This document shows, piece after piece, positions 36,940 through 48,788 of a stretch of DNA of 64,000 bases. Source of the DNA: Bagarius yarrelli (taxonomy: Eukaryota > Chordata > Actinopteri > Siluriformes > Sisoridae); NCBI GenBank assembly GCA_005784505.1, contig VCAZ01000155.1, positions 177,947-241,946 on the forward strand, written 5' to 3'. Both the position numbers and the translations under genes were made by a program. The first letter of the stretch is position 1, and every line of letters begins with the position of its first letter. The notes under the pieces are model-generated. The model made no database searches and was not told where the DNA came from. It saw only the letters and a program-made list of their open reading frames with translations.

Positions 36940-38660
36940 AAACATTTTAAAATAACAGTGTGCTGGCACCTTTTATTATAAAAACTTTTCAGATATTAAG
37001 AAAAAGAAATGCTGAAAAGCCCAATTCCATAGAATATTTAAGGCATGAATGCAATGCCTCATAATTATTTTTAATAAATCATTTTAAAACATATTTTACA
37101 TGTTTGCATTATAACAGAACGGAGCTGCCACTAGTTAAAAATATCTTTCTTTAAAGTAAAGGAATAAGTTTGCCATTTCAGTTTAGCTTTATATTACTGT
37201 ATTACACAACTCAAACTGCACCCGTCAAGGAAAATAATTGCTATATGGTCTGGTAATTATCCACTGATTGGGCACAATGTTTTTGGCCAATCATTCTATA
37301 AAGGCTTTTGAAAATATAAAGCATGGCACAAGGTCCCCTCACTGCAATGTCAAGGGGTTAAAGAAGTGTCTCAGTATGCAATTATGCTCAATAGAGTTTA
37401 GTCAATCTAGATAATTTACAGGGTGTTTAAAAGAACAGTAGTTCTCTTAAGCCTTACATAGAAAGTATTTATTGCAGGGTTAGGTGCTATTAATGCATGC
37501 TTCAATATAAATGATTAAAAACAAGTTTACTTAAGCAATGTTTGAATTGTCTTGAATAAGAGTGGCTTTAGGGTTAACAAGAGACTTTTCTTTTATGAAA
37601 TAATTAGAACAAAGCTACTTAGTAGACTTCATTTGCCAATATACTATACTGTATCTCTATAATTTTACATTTATTTCTGGCTCTGAAGCAAAGCAAAAGC
37701 TAAATACAGTCTCTGACAAATAAAAAACAAGGTTAATACAATATTCTAGGTGGATATTTTCTGGCTTGCTTTTGATGCTTTCTTTTCCTTTAAAAGAAAG
37801 AGGCTTTGACATTAAAACATTTTAAATTAGCAAATGTATCCTTTAATGAAACAATTTTGCCTCATGAAAGTGATTATCCCAATCAAATAGAGTCACTATA
37901 TCCTAAGCAAGTTAAAAAACCTATAAGGGATTTTGGACTGATCTGTTAGACAGTGTCTTTACCACCTTCATTAAAACAACAAATTAGGGATTATATAGTT
38001 AAAGAATGCTGTTTCATACATCTAGTAAACTTTCAGCTAGATTGTAAAATCTGTGCTTAGCTATATTAAAACGCTAGTACACATAGGGGGAAAAATAGGC
38101 CAGAAGACTTATCCGTTTTCAGGATGCCTCACACCCACCAATACTTGATTACCCCTGATCTGCCTAATTATTCATATACTGTATTAGCCCTATCAAGCAA
38201 TAATCTAATGCTAAATAAGTGTGGTTTACAGGTCATAGGTGTCAGTGAATGGTAAACTCAAACAACAGAATAAGAAAAAAAACGTGATTTTTGTGTCTTT
38301 GACCTTGACATCGTCTCGTGATAGAGGATTTTTCGTAAAATAGATGATCTAGGATTTTAACAGTGTCTAGAGATTACATAGAACAGTATAAAACATCAGA
38401 AAAGCTTGTAGAAAATGAAAGAGGCCTTTTAACTGTCTGCTCCACATATGTATTCTTAGGTCATTTAAATCATAGTGCAGAAATGTATATTTTTAGAGAA
38501 TAATAACTATGTGTAATATATTATATTTCGTATGTCTCTTCTCAAAATTATATTAATAATATTGCTATAACAATTGTTATTTAAAAATAGTTATTTACTT
38601 GCTACACCTATATACATATAGAATTATACTTTAAACACATTCTAATAGAATTATTCATGC
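36940..38660. other. Intron sequence, no feature recognised
   Basis: AT-rich, non-coding. Confidence 0.6.
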
Positions 38661-38664
38661 TATA

Positions 38665-39020
38665 CAGTAAGGGAAAAAATTACTTGATCCCCTGCTGATT
38701 TTGTACTTTTTCCCATTGTCAAAGAAATGATCAATCTAGAATTTTAATGGTCTATTTTAAAAGTAAAAGACAGAATAACAACAAAATCATCTAGAAAAAT
38801 GCATTTTAAAAAGTTAATAAAACTTAATAAATTGATTTGCATTTTAATGAGTGAAAAAAGTATTTGATCCTTCATCATTCAGCAAGAGTGCTTCTGTGGG
38901 CAGGTATATACATATAATGTGCTGAGATTTGGAACATATGAGAACAAATTTAAGCTCTTTGGCATCAACTCAACTCACTGTGTTTGGACTAGGAATGCTG
39001 CCTTTAACCCCAAAGAAGTG
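38665..39020 (+). mobile_element. Tc1 5' inverted repeat with transposase scrap
   Basis: It begins cagtaagggaaaaaattact after TA and runs through the long family inverted repeat (tcccctgctgattttgtac and, near 38840, gcattttaatgagtgaaaaa). It then jumps to a transposase piece, KFKLFGINSTHCVWTR at about 38945-38995, which matches the region between the first two catalytic residues (LFGxNSTxxVW). Same family as 24435-25055, internally deleted. Confidence 0.8.
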
Positions 39021-39024
39021 GTAG

Positions 39025-40135
39025 GCCATAATATCTTCCCCCAACTCAGACACTGGCAGATGGGGCATTGGCTATTTTTTTCCCTGAAAATAACACAATT
39101 CCTGAGTTAATTGCCTCCAACAAGTTTTAGTGAACAGTGGATAGCAGTCAGAATTCCAAATATTTCAGGTATTTGCCCATGACATTATGATATTATGAAA
39201 AATATTATTTAAATGCATGAATTTTACATCTTGTCTTTCATTGTAACTTTTTACTAACCTTATTACTAGCCATACTGCATTTGATCAAAATGATACTTGC
39301 ATGATGCCCTATACGATGGTATATAACTGCATTTTAAGTTATTTTCTGTTTATAAGTGCACGGATTAGCTCTGTGATGCAGGTGGCATCAGTTTTAAACA
39401 ACACGTGCTACGACACAGTTTAACTCATGAGTCAAGTCAACAAGTTAGTGGAGCTAAAGTTGCAGAAAGGAAAGTTAGAGTTGTAGAAGTTGGTATGTCC
39501 GAACAAAACAACAGCAGAAAAGATCAACGAGCCTGGCGACATGGTGGCCGAATGACACTGCAGCCCTAGCTGCCATGCCCAGCAGGCACTGACAAAACTG
39601 AGTGATGTGACAAAGTGTTTTACCTCAGTACTTATTAACAAAGTTGGTCTTCATCCTTTTTATTTCATACATACAGTGTATTCCATGCCTAATAGCTGCT
39701 TACCTAGTTTTCTTTTTTCATCAATAGCTGAAAAAAAAGAGTTTTGGAGGTAAAGGTATTTAAACTGAAAAATTCCCTTTTCAAATGACTTTGTAATGGT
39801 TGACAGCAGACCTATGATGAATAAAGCACATAAGGGAGCTGATAAATAGGGGAGCCATTAAACCCATTGATGTGTGACTTATGTTTGGCAAAATACCGCT
39901 GTCATGGCAGTACAGAGGGTTTCAGACAGGCTCTTCTGCTTGGGGGCTGTTATTGATTTCACCTTCATTTAATCAGTCTGTTGAATGCCATAAAACTACA
40001 TGGTAGATGACAAAGTTTCATTTTTATGTTTGGGAGTTGGAAATGTCATTGATCATGCAAAAGCTTATAGCTCTTTTGCAACTTCTGCACCTTTTAAAAT
40101 TGAACTATTTATATTACAGCAATAATTCTGTCTTT
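39025..40135. other. Intron sequence, no feature recognised
   Basis: Non-coding; the - strand frame at 39432-39641 has no recognised domain. Confidence 0.55.
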
Positions 40136-40139
40136 GCAT

Positions 40140-41215
40140 TAAGGACTTATATAGAAGAGCGACTGACAAGGTCAGACAGGAATCTCCTTAGACAATGATG
40201 TTTGCAGATGACATTGTGATCTGTAGTGAGAGCAGGGAGCAGGTGGAGGAAAACCTGGAGAGGTGTGGAGGTTTGTTCTGGAGAGAAGAGGAATGAAAAT
40301 CAGTCATAGCAAGACAGAGTACGTGTTTGAATGAAAGAGAGCAAAGTGGAACAGTGAGATTACAGGGTAAAGAGGTGAATAAGGTACAGGAGTTTAAGTA
40401 CTTGGGTTTGATAATACAGAGCAATGGAGAATGTGTAAAAGAGGTAAAGAAGCGAGTAAAGACAGGTAGGAATGGGTGTAGAAACATGTCGTGTGACAGA
40501 AGTGTTGTGTGACAAGAGAATAGCAGCTAGAATCAAGGGAAAGGTGTACAAGACAGTGGTGAGACTAGCTATGATGTATGGTTTAGAGACAGTGGCGCTG
40601 AGAAAGAGACAGGTGGCAGAGCTGGAGCTGAGGATGTTGAGGTTTTCTTTGCGAGTGACAAGGTTGGACAGGACTAGGAACGAGTTCATCATGTTAGAGG
40701 TTTTGGGGAGAAAGTCTGGGAAGCCAGGTTAAGGTGGTTTGGACATGTACAGAGAAGGGATAGTGAATATTTTGGTAGGAGAATGTTAAAAATAAAGCTA
40801 CCAAGCAGAAGGCACAGAGGAAGACCAAAGAGGGCATAGGGTGGCTCAAATGGTTAAGGTGCTGAGTTGTTAATCTGAAGACCAGAAACACCTGAGTTCA
40901 AGCCCCACCTCCGGCAAGTCAACCACTGTTGGGTCCTTGAGCAAGACCCTTAACCCCTCCTGCTCCAGGGGCGCTGTATCATAGCTGACCCTGTGCTCTG
41001 ATCCCAACTTACTAAGATGGGATATGTGAAAAAATGCATTTCATTGGCTCTGTACATGTACCTTGCACAATGAATTGAATATGCTTATACTTATATGCAT
41101 GCGATAAACAAGGACATGAAATTAGTGGGTGTGAGTGAAGAGGATGTAGAGAATAGGGTTAGGTGGAGACAGATGATTCGCTGTGGCGATCCCTAAAAGG
41201 AAACAGCCTAAAGGA
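40140..41215 (+). pseudogene. Non-LTR retrotransposon RT 3' region (RTE-like), SINE-interrupted
   Basis: It reads MFADDIVICSESREQ at about 40198, containing the catalytic FADD box, then EFKYLGLIIQSNGECVKEV, VRLAMMYGLETVALRK, and LRWFGHVQRRDSEYFGRR near 40728. After a SINE at 40839-41095 it resumes with DMKLVGVSEEDVENRVRW and QMIRCGDP at 41110-41195. This order is the thumb and C-terminal end of a reverse transcriptase common in fish. Several stops and frameshifts make it inactive. The clade label RTE-like is from memory. Confidence 0.85.
40839..41095 (+). repeat. tRNA-derived SINE (family B)
   Basis: The head has the A-box TGGCTCAAATGGTTAAGG and a B-box-like GAGTTCAAGCCC. The body contains GAGCAAGACCCTTAACCCC, CCAGGGGCGCTGTATCATAG and ttcattggctctgtacatgt, with an AT-rich end. 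It sits inside the LINE RT at 40140-41215. A second copy is at 46632-46775. A clear target duplication could not be set (possibly gcat). Confidence 0.85.
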
Positions 41216-41219
41216 GAAG

Positions 41220-42300
41220 AGAAGAGGATAGAAGAGCAACTGCCTTATTTAAAAAAAAAATAAACAATTAGCTGGATTTGATAGCATGTGGGCATAAACA
41301 AAAAGGTTTCGCCATGGAGATTATCTGTTGACAAGCAGAATAGAACTGTCTGAAATATGTGTACTTAATTTGATGATGGTCAGTGCATCATTTGCAAGTC
41401 ATGAGATATATATTATGTAGTTTATATTACATTGTCAAACTGTTTAATTTTTAGTCTTTGCAGTAAGGAGATCCATGCTACTGCATATAGAAAAAATAAT
41501 CAGAGACATTTTCATATCTACTGTAACTTTTTATTGTGGTAGTTTGCAAAGATGTCAAGGTTAGGTGAACAAAACAAAAAAGAAATAAAAACAGGAAAAA
41601 ATACAGTGAGGTTTTTCTTAAAAAATTTTTTTCAAATACCCAGCTTCAGCTCAGATAACTGTATTTTTGATAAATAAATCAACGTGTTTAAAATTATCTT
41701 TTCAATGAAAAATGTTGTTACACCATCACATTAACAAAATAAAATCTTTCTAAACAAAATTTCTTGCTTAAGATTTAAAATCTGTGCAAATGTATTCATT
41801 AGTATTTTTATTTATAGTCATTTTTAAATCTCCAGTGCAGATGTCTTTTTCTCTTTTTTTCATGTGCTCATAAATAAACATTTTGACTAAAGCATATAAT
41901 GGTCTGCACACAGGATCTAATGTGGATAAGACCTAATAGACACTGACAGGCCAAAGTTTATCTTTAACCATTTGTATCAATTTTGACTTGGCTAGAGGCT
42001 GTGCCAGCAAAATTTCCAAATAAACACACACCATATATGATTTATCCCTCAGTCAGGAAAAGGGCTGTACTCTGTATTTTTGTGCACACTGCACCAAAGC
42101 CCACACTCTGACAGCAACAAAACTGTTTATATACAATACTGTGTTCTATTTTTTTTTTCAAAAGAACATATCACACCACTACGTAAAATCTAGGTTGTAT
42201 ATGTACATATGTATATAGGCCCATTAAAGTGTTTCTGTGTTTTGGCCTCTGTCTCAGAATTGAGTTATTTATAATTGATTATTCATAAAGTTCTTTATTT
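41220..42300. other. Intron sequence, no feature recognised
   Basis: AT-rich sequence leading to the contactin acceptor at 42308-42309. Confidence 0.6.
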
Positions 42301-42309
42301 CTCTTTCAG

Positions 42310-42405
42310 ATTTGGAAAACTTTAGAACTCATCGGAGAAATGCTGTGTCTGTAAGGGAAGGTCAAGGGGTGGTACTTTTGTGTGGCCCACCTCCTCACTC
42401 AGGAG
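42310..42405 (+). CDS. Contactin exon: Ig1-Ig2 linker and start of Ig domain 2
   Basis: The exon is 96 bp between a ctctttcag acceptor and a gtcagt donor. It encodes the rest of Tyr122 through Gly153 and one base: LENFRTHRRNAVSVREGQG, then VVLLCGPPPHSG. These are among the most conserved stretches of contactins 3-6, with the first Ig2 cysteine at residue 146. The trailing G is expected to join an exon starting AG, giving the usual Glu of GEL. No continuation exon was found between here and the end of the window. Confidence 0.95.
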
Positions 42406-43940
42406 GTCAGTCCCTTCATATATAACAAGTGTGTTATAATCTCATGTACCTGATTTTTCAGTTTGCTGTGCAAGGGCTTTGCACTATGTAAGACAAGTAG
42501 ATGATAATTGCAGATTTGTAGTTGATTCTGTAGTTGTCATTGATAAACTTAAATAGGGTTTCAGTTTGCACATTGAATTTCCCTTTAAACTATACTACGG
42601 TCTATTAAGCAGTTTATTTCCTTTATTTTAACAATGCTAAATCCGTTAATAATTCTTCTTTATTAATGCTTTTGCTTGTAAAAAAAAACCTGCCAGATAT
42701 CTCATTAGTTTTTTTGTTAATATTGTTTGTAAACAGAGTTTAGGCGTCACTGAACCTAGTAGACTTAACTAAACTATCAAAAACTATTTTTTTTTATTTA
42801 GCAGACCTTAATTATATTTAAAAACATCTGTGTTGCCATAAATAAAAATATAAAATATGACCATAATTCATAGAAACATGAAATAAATTACCAAAGTAAA
42901 TAAACATTTTTGTTTTTGTTTTTTTGGAGGAAAGATTTGAGGAAATTGTGTTTGTTCACTGACAAAATTGCACCAGTTGCAAAACTGCATAGGCAAGAAA
43001 GACATATCAGAAGCAATATGATTTATTAACATTTGTAGATGAACAGTAAAAGAAAAAACATTCTTGTTTGTATAACTTGAGTAACTACCGATAACACACT
43101 CATTCTTGGTTCACTCGATCGTGATCTTGCAGTGATGTTAGTAGGTATTAGTATTTTTTTTCTCTACCTTTTAACTTTTTGTTGACATGTTTATTATATG
43201 TTTATACATGTTTACATATATTAATTATACTTATAATTAAATATATTGTCTTTCATTTTAGACAGTTGCAGTAGTATTTAAAAGCTCTTTCGAATTTCAT
43301 ACAATAACATTTTAATTAGGCATGTGAAAATAAGAGCTATACACTTCATCTTTAAGGCCTGCTATAGAAAAATGACATTCGTCTATTTTTTAAAAAACCT
43401 CTTAGACGTTCTCATTTCTTTTGTTGTTGTTTATTTATCATTGTGTGGTTGCTTTTGGAAGTCCTCTTTTCATTTTGCTTTGGTGTTCTCCTACACAAGC
43501 TCTTTAGTGCTTGTTCCCCTGCGGTCAGTGTTCACTCATGTGCTTCATGTTTTACTATTCCTAAAATATGTCCTAAGAATTTTGTTATGGAACTTGTCTG
43601 TAGTTAATTCATCCAGCAGCATAAGTGTTAGGAGCAAGATGCTCATAAAAAGCACTTCTAATATTTTTTAGGTGTAGCTGCTTTCTGCTTAGTTTATGCC
43701 TTTGTGATGTTTACTGTACTGATGTTTACTTGTGATTATCTACCCTGTTAGAGAAAAAAATCTACAAAAGCATGTCTTTCCATTTGCAAAAAAAGTGCTG
43801 GAATATCTAATTAACTATTTCTGTTATAGACAAGCATGTTAAACTTCCATCACTGTCAGTTGGAAGTTACTAGCTTTGTTCAGGTTATTAGTTATTAGCT
43901 AATAGGCAGAGTATAAATAATCTAACAATTCTTCTTAGTT
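42406..43940 (+). other. Start of the last visible contactin intron, unassigned
   Basis: No exon continuing Ig2 (expected to begin AG for Glu, followed by a Tyr-x-Trp core) was seen. A hydrophobic 115-codon frame at 43324-43671 has no family resemblance and is T-rich by composition. Confidence 0.6.
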
Positions 43941-43941
43941 C

Positions 43942-44006
43942 TTATATATATATATATATATATATAGATATATATATAGAATCTATATAGAGATATATAT
44001 ATATAT

Positions 44007-44039
<33 letters not shown>

Positions 44040-44051
44040 TATATATATATA
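43942..44051. repeat. (TA)n/(TAGA)n microsatellite
   Basis: TA units with interspersed tagata form the left flank of a Tc1 insertion. Confidence 0.95.
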
Positions 44052-45537
44052 CACACTGCTCAAAAAAATAAAGGGAACACTAAAATAACACATCCTAGAT
44101 CTGAATGAATGAAATATTCTTATTAAATACTTTGTTCTTTACATAGTTGAATGTGCTTACAACAAAATCACACAAAAAATATCAATGAAAATCAAATTTA
44201 TCATAACCCATGGAGGTCTGGATTTGGAGTCACACTCAAAATTGAAGTGGAAAAACACACTACAGGCTGATCCAACTTTGATGTAATGTCCTTAAAACAA
44301 GTCAAAATGAGGCTCAGTAGTGTGTGTGGCCTCCACGTGCCTGTATGACCTCCCTACAATGCCTGGATGGTCTCCTGAGGAATCTCCTCCCAGACCTGGA
44401 CTAAAGCATCCTCGACAGTCTGTGGTGCAAGGTGGCGTTGGTGAATGGAGCGAGACATGATGTCCCAGATGTGCTCAATTGGATTCAGGTCTGGGGAACG
44501 GGCAGGCCGTCCATAGCATCAATACCTTCGTCTTGCAGGAACTGCTGACACACTCCAGCCACATGAGGTCTAGCATTGTCTTGCATTAGGAGGAACCCAG
44601 GGGCAACCGCACCGGCATATGGTCTCACAAGGGGTCTGAGGATCTCATCTCGGTACCTAATGGCAGTCAGGCTACCTCTGGCGAGCAAATGGAGGGCTGT
44701 GCGGCCCTCCAAAGAAATGCCACCCCACACCATTACTGATCCACTGCCAAAACGGTCATGCTGGAGGATGTTGCAAGCAGCAGAACGTTCTCCACAGCTT
44801 CTCCAGACTCTGTCACGTCTGTCACATTTGCTCAGTGTGAACCTGCTTTCATCTGTGAAGAGCACACACAAGAGCACTCTTGGTGTTCTCTGGCAAATGC
44901 CAAACGTCCTGCACAGTGTTGGGCTGTAAGCACAACCCCACCTGTGGACGTCGGGCCCTCATACCACCCACATGGAGTCTGTTTCTGACCGTTTGAGCAG
45001 ACACATGCACATTTGTGGCCTGCTGGAGGTCATTTTGCAGGGCTCTGGCAGTGCTTCTCCTGTTCCTCCTTGCACAAAGGCGGAGGTAGCGGTCCTCCTG
45101 CTGGGTTGTTGCTCTCCTCCAGCCTCCTCCACGTCTCCTGATGTACTGGCCTGTCTCCTGGTAGCGCCTCCATGCTCTGGACACTACGCTGACAGACACA
45201 GCAAACCTTCTTGCCACAGCTAGACTCCGTCTCATGCTACCACTAGAGTGGAAGCACCGCCAGCATTCAACAGTGACCAAAACATCAGCCAGAAAGCATA
45301 GGAACTGAGAAGTGGTCTGTGGTCACCACCTGCAGAACCACTCCTTTATTGGGGGTGTCTTGCTAATTGTCTATAATTTCATTCCACCTGTTGTCTATCC
45401 ATTTGCACAACAGCATGTGAAATTGATTGTCAATCAGTGTTGCTTCCTAAGTGGGCAGTTTGATTTCACAGAAGTGTGATTGACTTGGATTTACATTGTG
45501 TTGTTTAAGTGTTCCCTTTATTTTTTTGAGCAGTGTG
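44052..45537 (-). mobile_element. Near-complete Tc1 transposon in a TA repeat
   Basis: The ends CACACTGCTCAAAAAAATAA and its inverse (45537 back) are perfect inverted repeats continuing as aagggaacact. They are flanked by TA at 44050-44051 and 45538-45539. The element is about 1.49 kb with one - strand transposase gene. The microsatellite continues on both sides, so it was the target. Confidence 0.93.
44300..45290 (-). pseudogene. Tc1 transposase with a few frameshifts
   Basis: The first part (45280 to 44849) has SMRRSLAVARRFAVSVSVVS, a helix-turn-helix, and QEDRYLRLCARRNRRSTA, a second DNA-binding half. After a frameshift near 44870 the catalytic core follows: VLFTDESRF (first Asp), GSGSVMVWGGISLEGRT, and LLMQDNARPH (second Asp). 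A one-base loss at about 44508 within AMDGL (normally AMDWPARSPD) shifts the frame just before PDLNPIEH with the third acidic residue (DD34E). The C-terminus also has a small deletion. All three catalytic residues remain encoded, so decay is recent. Confidence 0.9.
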
Positions 45538-45583
<46 letters not shown>

Positions 45584-45584
45584 C
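45538..45584. repeat. (TA)n(GA)n compound microsatellite
   Basis: About 18 bp of TA followed by about 27 bp of GA; the right flank of the Tc1 insertion. Confidence 0.95.
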
Positions 45585-45721
45585 AGCACAATGGAATGAA
45601 GTTGAGTTCACATACATAGCAGAAAGAAAAGGACTGATGTACAAATTGCAGAAATGAATAGTTCTATATGTGTGTCTCTCATAAAAAGTGCTCTTGGTTA
45701 AAAATGTTAAAAATGCTCTTG

Positions 45722-45985
45722 GTAGTCCCTCTGTAGCATGTGATCGGGAGTGGAACACTGGCTTTCCTCAGCAGTCAACAACTATCTCTTTTCTTTTGTC
45801 CACATTCAGAGACAGGCTGTTGGCTCTGCCCCAGAATGTTAGCTGTCACCTTCTCTGTGTATACTGACTTATTCTTCCTGCTAATAAAACCCACCACAGT
45901 TGTGTTATGGGGAAACTTGATGATTTTGTGCTGTGCATTTAATCACAGTTGTACATGGTGTTGGTGGTCTTTCTAGACTGACTGA
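45722..45985 (-). pseudogene. L2/Rex/CR1-like LINE RT fragment
   Basis: On the - strand NTTVVGFISRKNKS corresponds to the DDTTVVG-IS segment around the catalytic Asp pair (here changed). It is followed, across frames, by a W-x-x-NSLSLNVDK-like stretch and KEIVVDC. This is the palm region of a LINE reverse transcriptase widespread in fish. Decayed and isolated. Confidence 0.75.
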
Positions 45986-45989
45986 GGTC

Positions 45990-46630
45990 TGACACTCAGA
46001 ATGTCCAGAATCTAATTGCATTAAGAATTAAGTGTTTAGGCCCAGCATGCTTAGCTTGTATATCAGGTGCCGAGTAATGAGTGTCTTGAAATCAAGAAAC
46101 AGCATTTGTACATGTGTCATTTTTGTGAGTGAGGCCAGAGGTAGAGTGGTGGCATAGCATCCTAGGGTGGTTAGGATGATATGCAAACTGCATGGGCACC
46201 AATGAGCAAAATTCCAATGCCACATCAACTCTGAAAGCACTTTATGACGTTGAGTGTGTGTGCAATGACACTACACTTGTAGGTGATAGTAGTGGACAAT
46301 CTATATAAGAATTCTAAAAAAAGAACAGTTTGAAAAACAGGGTTTTCTCTCTGCAAACTCAGCTTAGGTCATAAACTTTCCAACAGACAATGTAACAATC
46401 AGATGAAAACATAGCTTGGTATAGTTACAACTGTGACTCTTGATTATGTTGTCATACCTTCAGAATACTGACCTACAAAAAAGTACATTTTCTTGGTTGT
46501 TTTTTAATTTTAAAATTGAAAATGTCCATACCTAGTGAACAGATTGTTAATCAGTAAATTGTGTTTACTAATATGTTTCAAATATTAAACATATGTACAA
46601 TACATGTAAAATATCTGTATGATTTAATGA
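45990..46630. other. Intron sequence, no feature recognised
   Basis: Non-coding. Confidence 0.55.
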
Positions 46631-46631
46631 A

Positions 46632-46775
46632 AAGTGGTGGCTCAAATGGTTAAGGTGCTGAGTTGCTGATCTGAAGACCAGAAACACCTGGGCTTAAGCC
46701 CCACCACCGACAAGACAACCCCCCCTGCCCCAGGGGCGCTGCAGCATAGCCGACCCTGCGCCCTGACCCCAATGA
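46632..46775 (+). repeat. tRNA-derived SINE (family B), 3'-shortened
   Basis: Nearly the same head as 40839-41095 (GGCTCAAATGGTTAAGGTGC, GAAGACCAGAAACACCTG), with a short deletion after CCGACAAG and the CCAGGGGCGCTGCAGCATAG body. The 3' tail is missing. Confidence 0.85.
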
Positions 46776-46779
46776 ACTC

Positions 46780-47275
46780 AGTCACAGAAATGCAACATGC
46801 TCTTCAATTATGCTTCATTTTTGTTAAGGATTTCCAATGATTCTTTTTGGTGATTCATGGATTTTGCTTTTATTGCCAAGGATTTTACATTTTGGTTCAC
46901 TGTTTTGGCACAAACCTCCCGTGAGGAAAGGCCTTAACAGGGGTCTTCTTTGATTGGCGAATACTAAAAAACTATTGCGCGGATTGGTATATAGAAATAC
47001 GTTGTGTTGGCTGTCTAATGGTGTGTGGAGATAAGCCTTTACAAGAGACATGGAGCATCAACACCTTCCTCCTTAGCTGGATTATCAAGACAGCTTGAGG
47101 TAAGTTTGAGTTACTAAAATAACAGATGAAAGTCTTGTTAATCAACTGTATGCAACCTTTTTCCTCTTTTTTGAGATTTGTTCGTGATTAATAAAACATA
47201 TATGTCATAATACAGTAATACATAATAATGTATAGATATAAATATAAAATAGATATAAAATGTTTGTCTTCTTTA
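46780..47275. other. Intron sequence, no feature recognised
   Basis: The segment 46800-47060 has a reverse-complement partner at about 50190-50445: atgcttcatttttgttaagg, cctcccgtgaggaaaggcct, and the tagctggattatcaagacag region recur inverted. See findings. Confidence 0.6.
46795..47215. repeat. Left arm of a widely spaced inverted repeat
   Basis: Blocks here (gcatgttcttcaattatgct-like start, ttgttaaggatttccaatga, cctcccgtgag, and cttcctccttagctggatta then tcaagacagcttgaggtaag) recur inverted at 50120-50445. The copies differ at a scatter of sites. The family is unknown; it may be a non-autonomous transposon present in two opposite copies. Confidence 0.6.
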
Positions 47276-47279
47276 CTTT

Positions 47280-47815
47280 TCAATGTTGAAGGTTCAAGGA
47301 GCTTTTTTGTCATTTCAACCATATATAGCAGATGCAGTACACAGTGAAATGAACGTTTCTCAAGGACCCCCTGGTGCTACACAAAACATAGAATTCAACA
47401 AAACAACAAAGAGCCACTAAACAGGATAGACATAAAGTGCACTTGTGCAACCTAGTGCAGACAGTGCAGAAACAGACAGTGCAATGAACAATACGAACAT
47501 TACAAAGACAGTGCAAAAAGACAATAAAGAACGGAACATAACACAATAGCGCCAACCATATTGTAAGATGAGGTAGACATGGAATGTGCAAATTACAACA
47601 GTATTGTGCAAATAGCATTGTAAAGTGAAGTAAATTGACTATAGCGTTGTAAGTGACTATAGCATTGTTAGTGACTATAGTATTGTAAAGTAACTGTGCT
47701 TAACAAAAAATGTTTGAGTGTGTGTGCATATTTGTGGGTTGAGGTAGTTCAGTTCGGTGTGTTGAGCAGCCTGATGGCTTGAGGAAAGAAACTGTTACAC
47801 ATTCGGGTTACTTTT
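47280..47815 (-). repeat. LINE 3' tail (L2/Rex-like)
   Basis: Read from the right: an untranslated tail ending in ...gaaatgacaaaaaagctcct. The blocks atatatagcagatgcagtac, acacagtgaaatgaacg and ctgatggcttgaggaaagaa are the ones I know from the end of a fish LINE. A second copy of the terminal 500 bp is at 51945-52480. The + strand left edge is the element's 3' terminus. Confidence 0.65.
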
Positions 47816-48124
47816 AATGCTACTTCCCCAAACCCCATTTTATCCAAAAAAAACTGAGATAAACACATGATTATTTTACAAGTAGTAATATGTATACATA
47901 ATGAGATTCATAAAGTGACCCAGTGCAGGCAATAAATCTCTGTATTCATCTGTTTACAAATGATAGTATATAAACGAAGAAAGAAGACCAGGAGGTCTTT
48001 CTGGAGGGTGTTCAAGAACATTGTTAATAGGTGTTAAGCCTTTAGAGTTTACATCTTAATTACATTTTGTGCTATCAGTGACATATATATTTGATATATT
48101 TGATAGGACAGAAGTTGTGAGATA

Positions 48125-48788
48125 CAGTATGTCACAGAAGTAAGTACACCCCTTACATTTCTTGTAAATATTTATTATATCTTTCTATGTCAAAACACTA
48201 AAGAAATGAAACTCTGCTACAATGTAAAGTAGTGAATGTACAACTTGTGTAACAGTGTAAATTTGCTGTCCCGTTGGCGTGGAGGGTGAGTCTGTCAGTT
48301 CTCAGACCATACGCCGCACACTGCATCAAATTGGTCTGCATGGCTGTCATCCCAGAAGGAAGCCTCTTCTAAAGATGCACAAGAGAGCCCGCAAACAGTT
48401 TGCTGAAGACAAGCAGACTAAGGACAAGGATTACTGGGACCATGTCCTGTGGTCTTATGATACCAAGATAAACTTGTTTGTTTCAGATGATGTCAAGCGT
48501 GTGGTGGGAGTGTCATGGTCTGGGGTTGCATGAGTGCTGCCAGCACTGGGGAGCTACACTTCATTGAGAGAACCATGAATGCCAACATGTACTGTGACAT
48601 ACTGAAGCAGAGCATGATTCCCCCTTCGGAGACTGGGACGCAAGGCAGTATTCCAATATGATAACGACCCCAAACACACCTCCAAGACGACCACTGCCTT
48701 GCTAAAGAAGCTGAGGGTAAAGGTGATGGACTGGCCAAACATGTCTCCAGACCTAAACCCTGTTGAGCATCTGTGGGGCATCCGCAAA
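48125..48788 (+). mobile_element. Tc1 element, 3'-truncated against DIRS sequence
   Basis: The left end CAGTATGTCACAGAAGTAAG follows TA at 48123-48124. The N-terminal DNA-binding part is deleted. Open coding 48273-48515 reads VSSQTIRRTLHQIGLHG and LWSYDTKINLF (normally WSDETK, so the first catalytic Asp position is altered). Later pieces ELHFIERTMNANMYCDILKQ and, out of frame, a PDLNPVEHLWG-equivalent near 48745-48780 remain. It stops abruptly at about 48788, where DIRS sequence starts; the right inverted repeat is missing. Confidence 0.85.

Noticed and set aside
43324..43671. Hydrophobic 115-codon frame in the last intron
   Set aside because: T-rich composition, no domain, no splice or promoter context.
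44576..45223. + strand frames of 76-117 codons
   Set aside because: Shadows of the - strand Tc1 transposase.
47310..47618. Cys-rich 102-codon - strand frame
   Set aside because: It falls in a LINE 3' tail found again at 51945-52480, where the frame is not kept.
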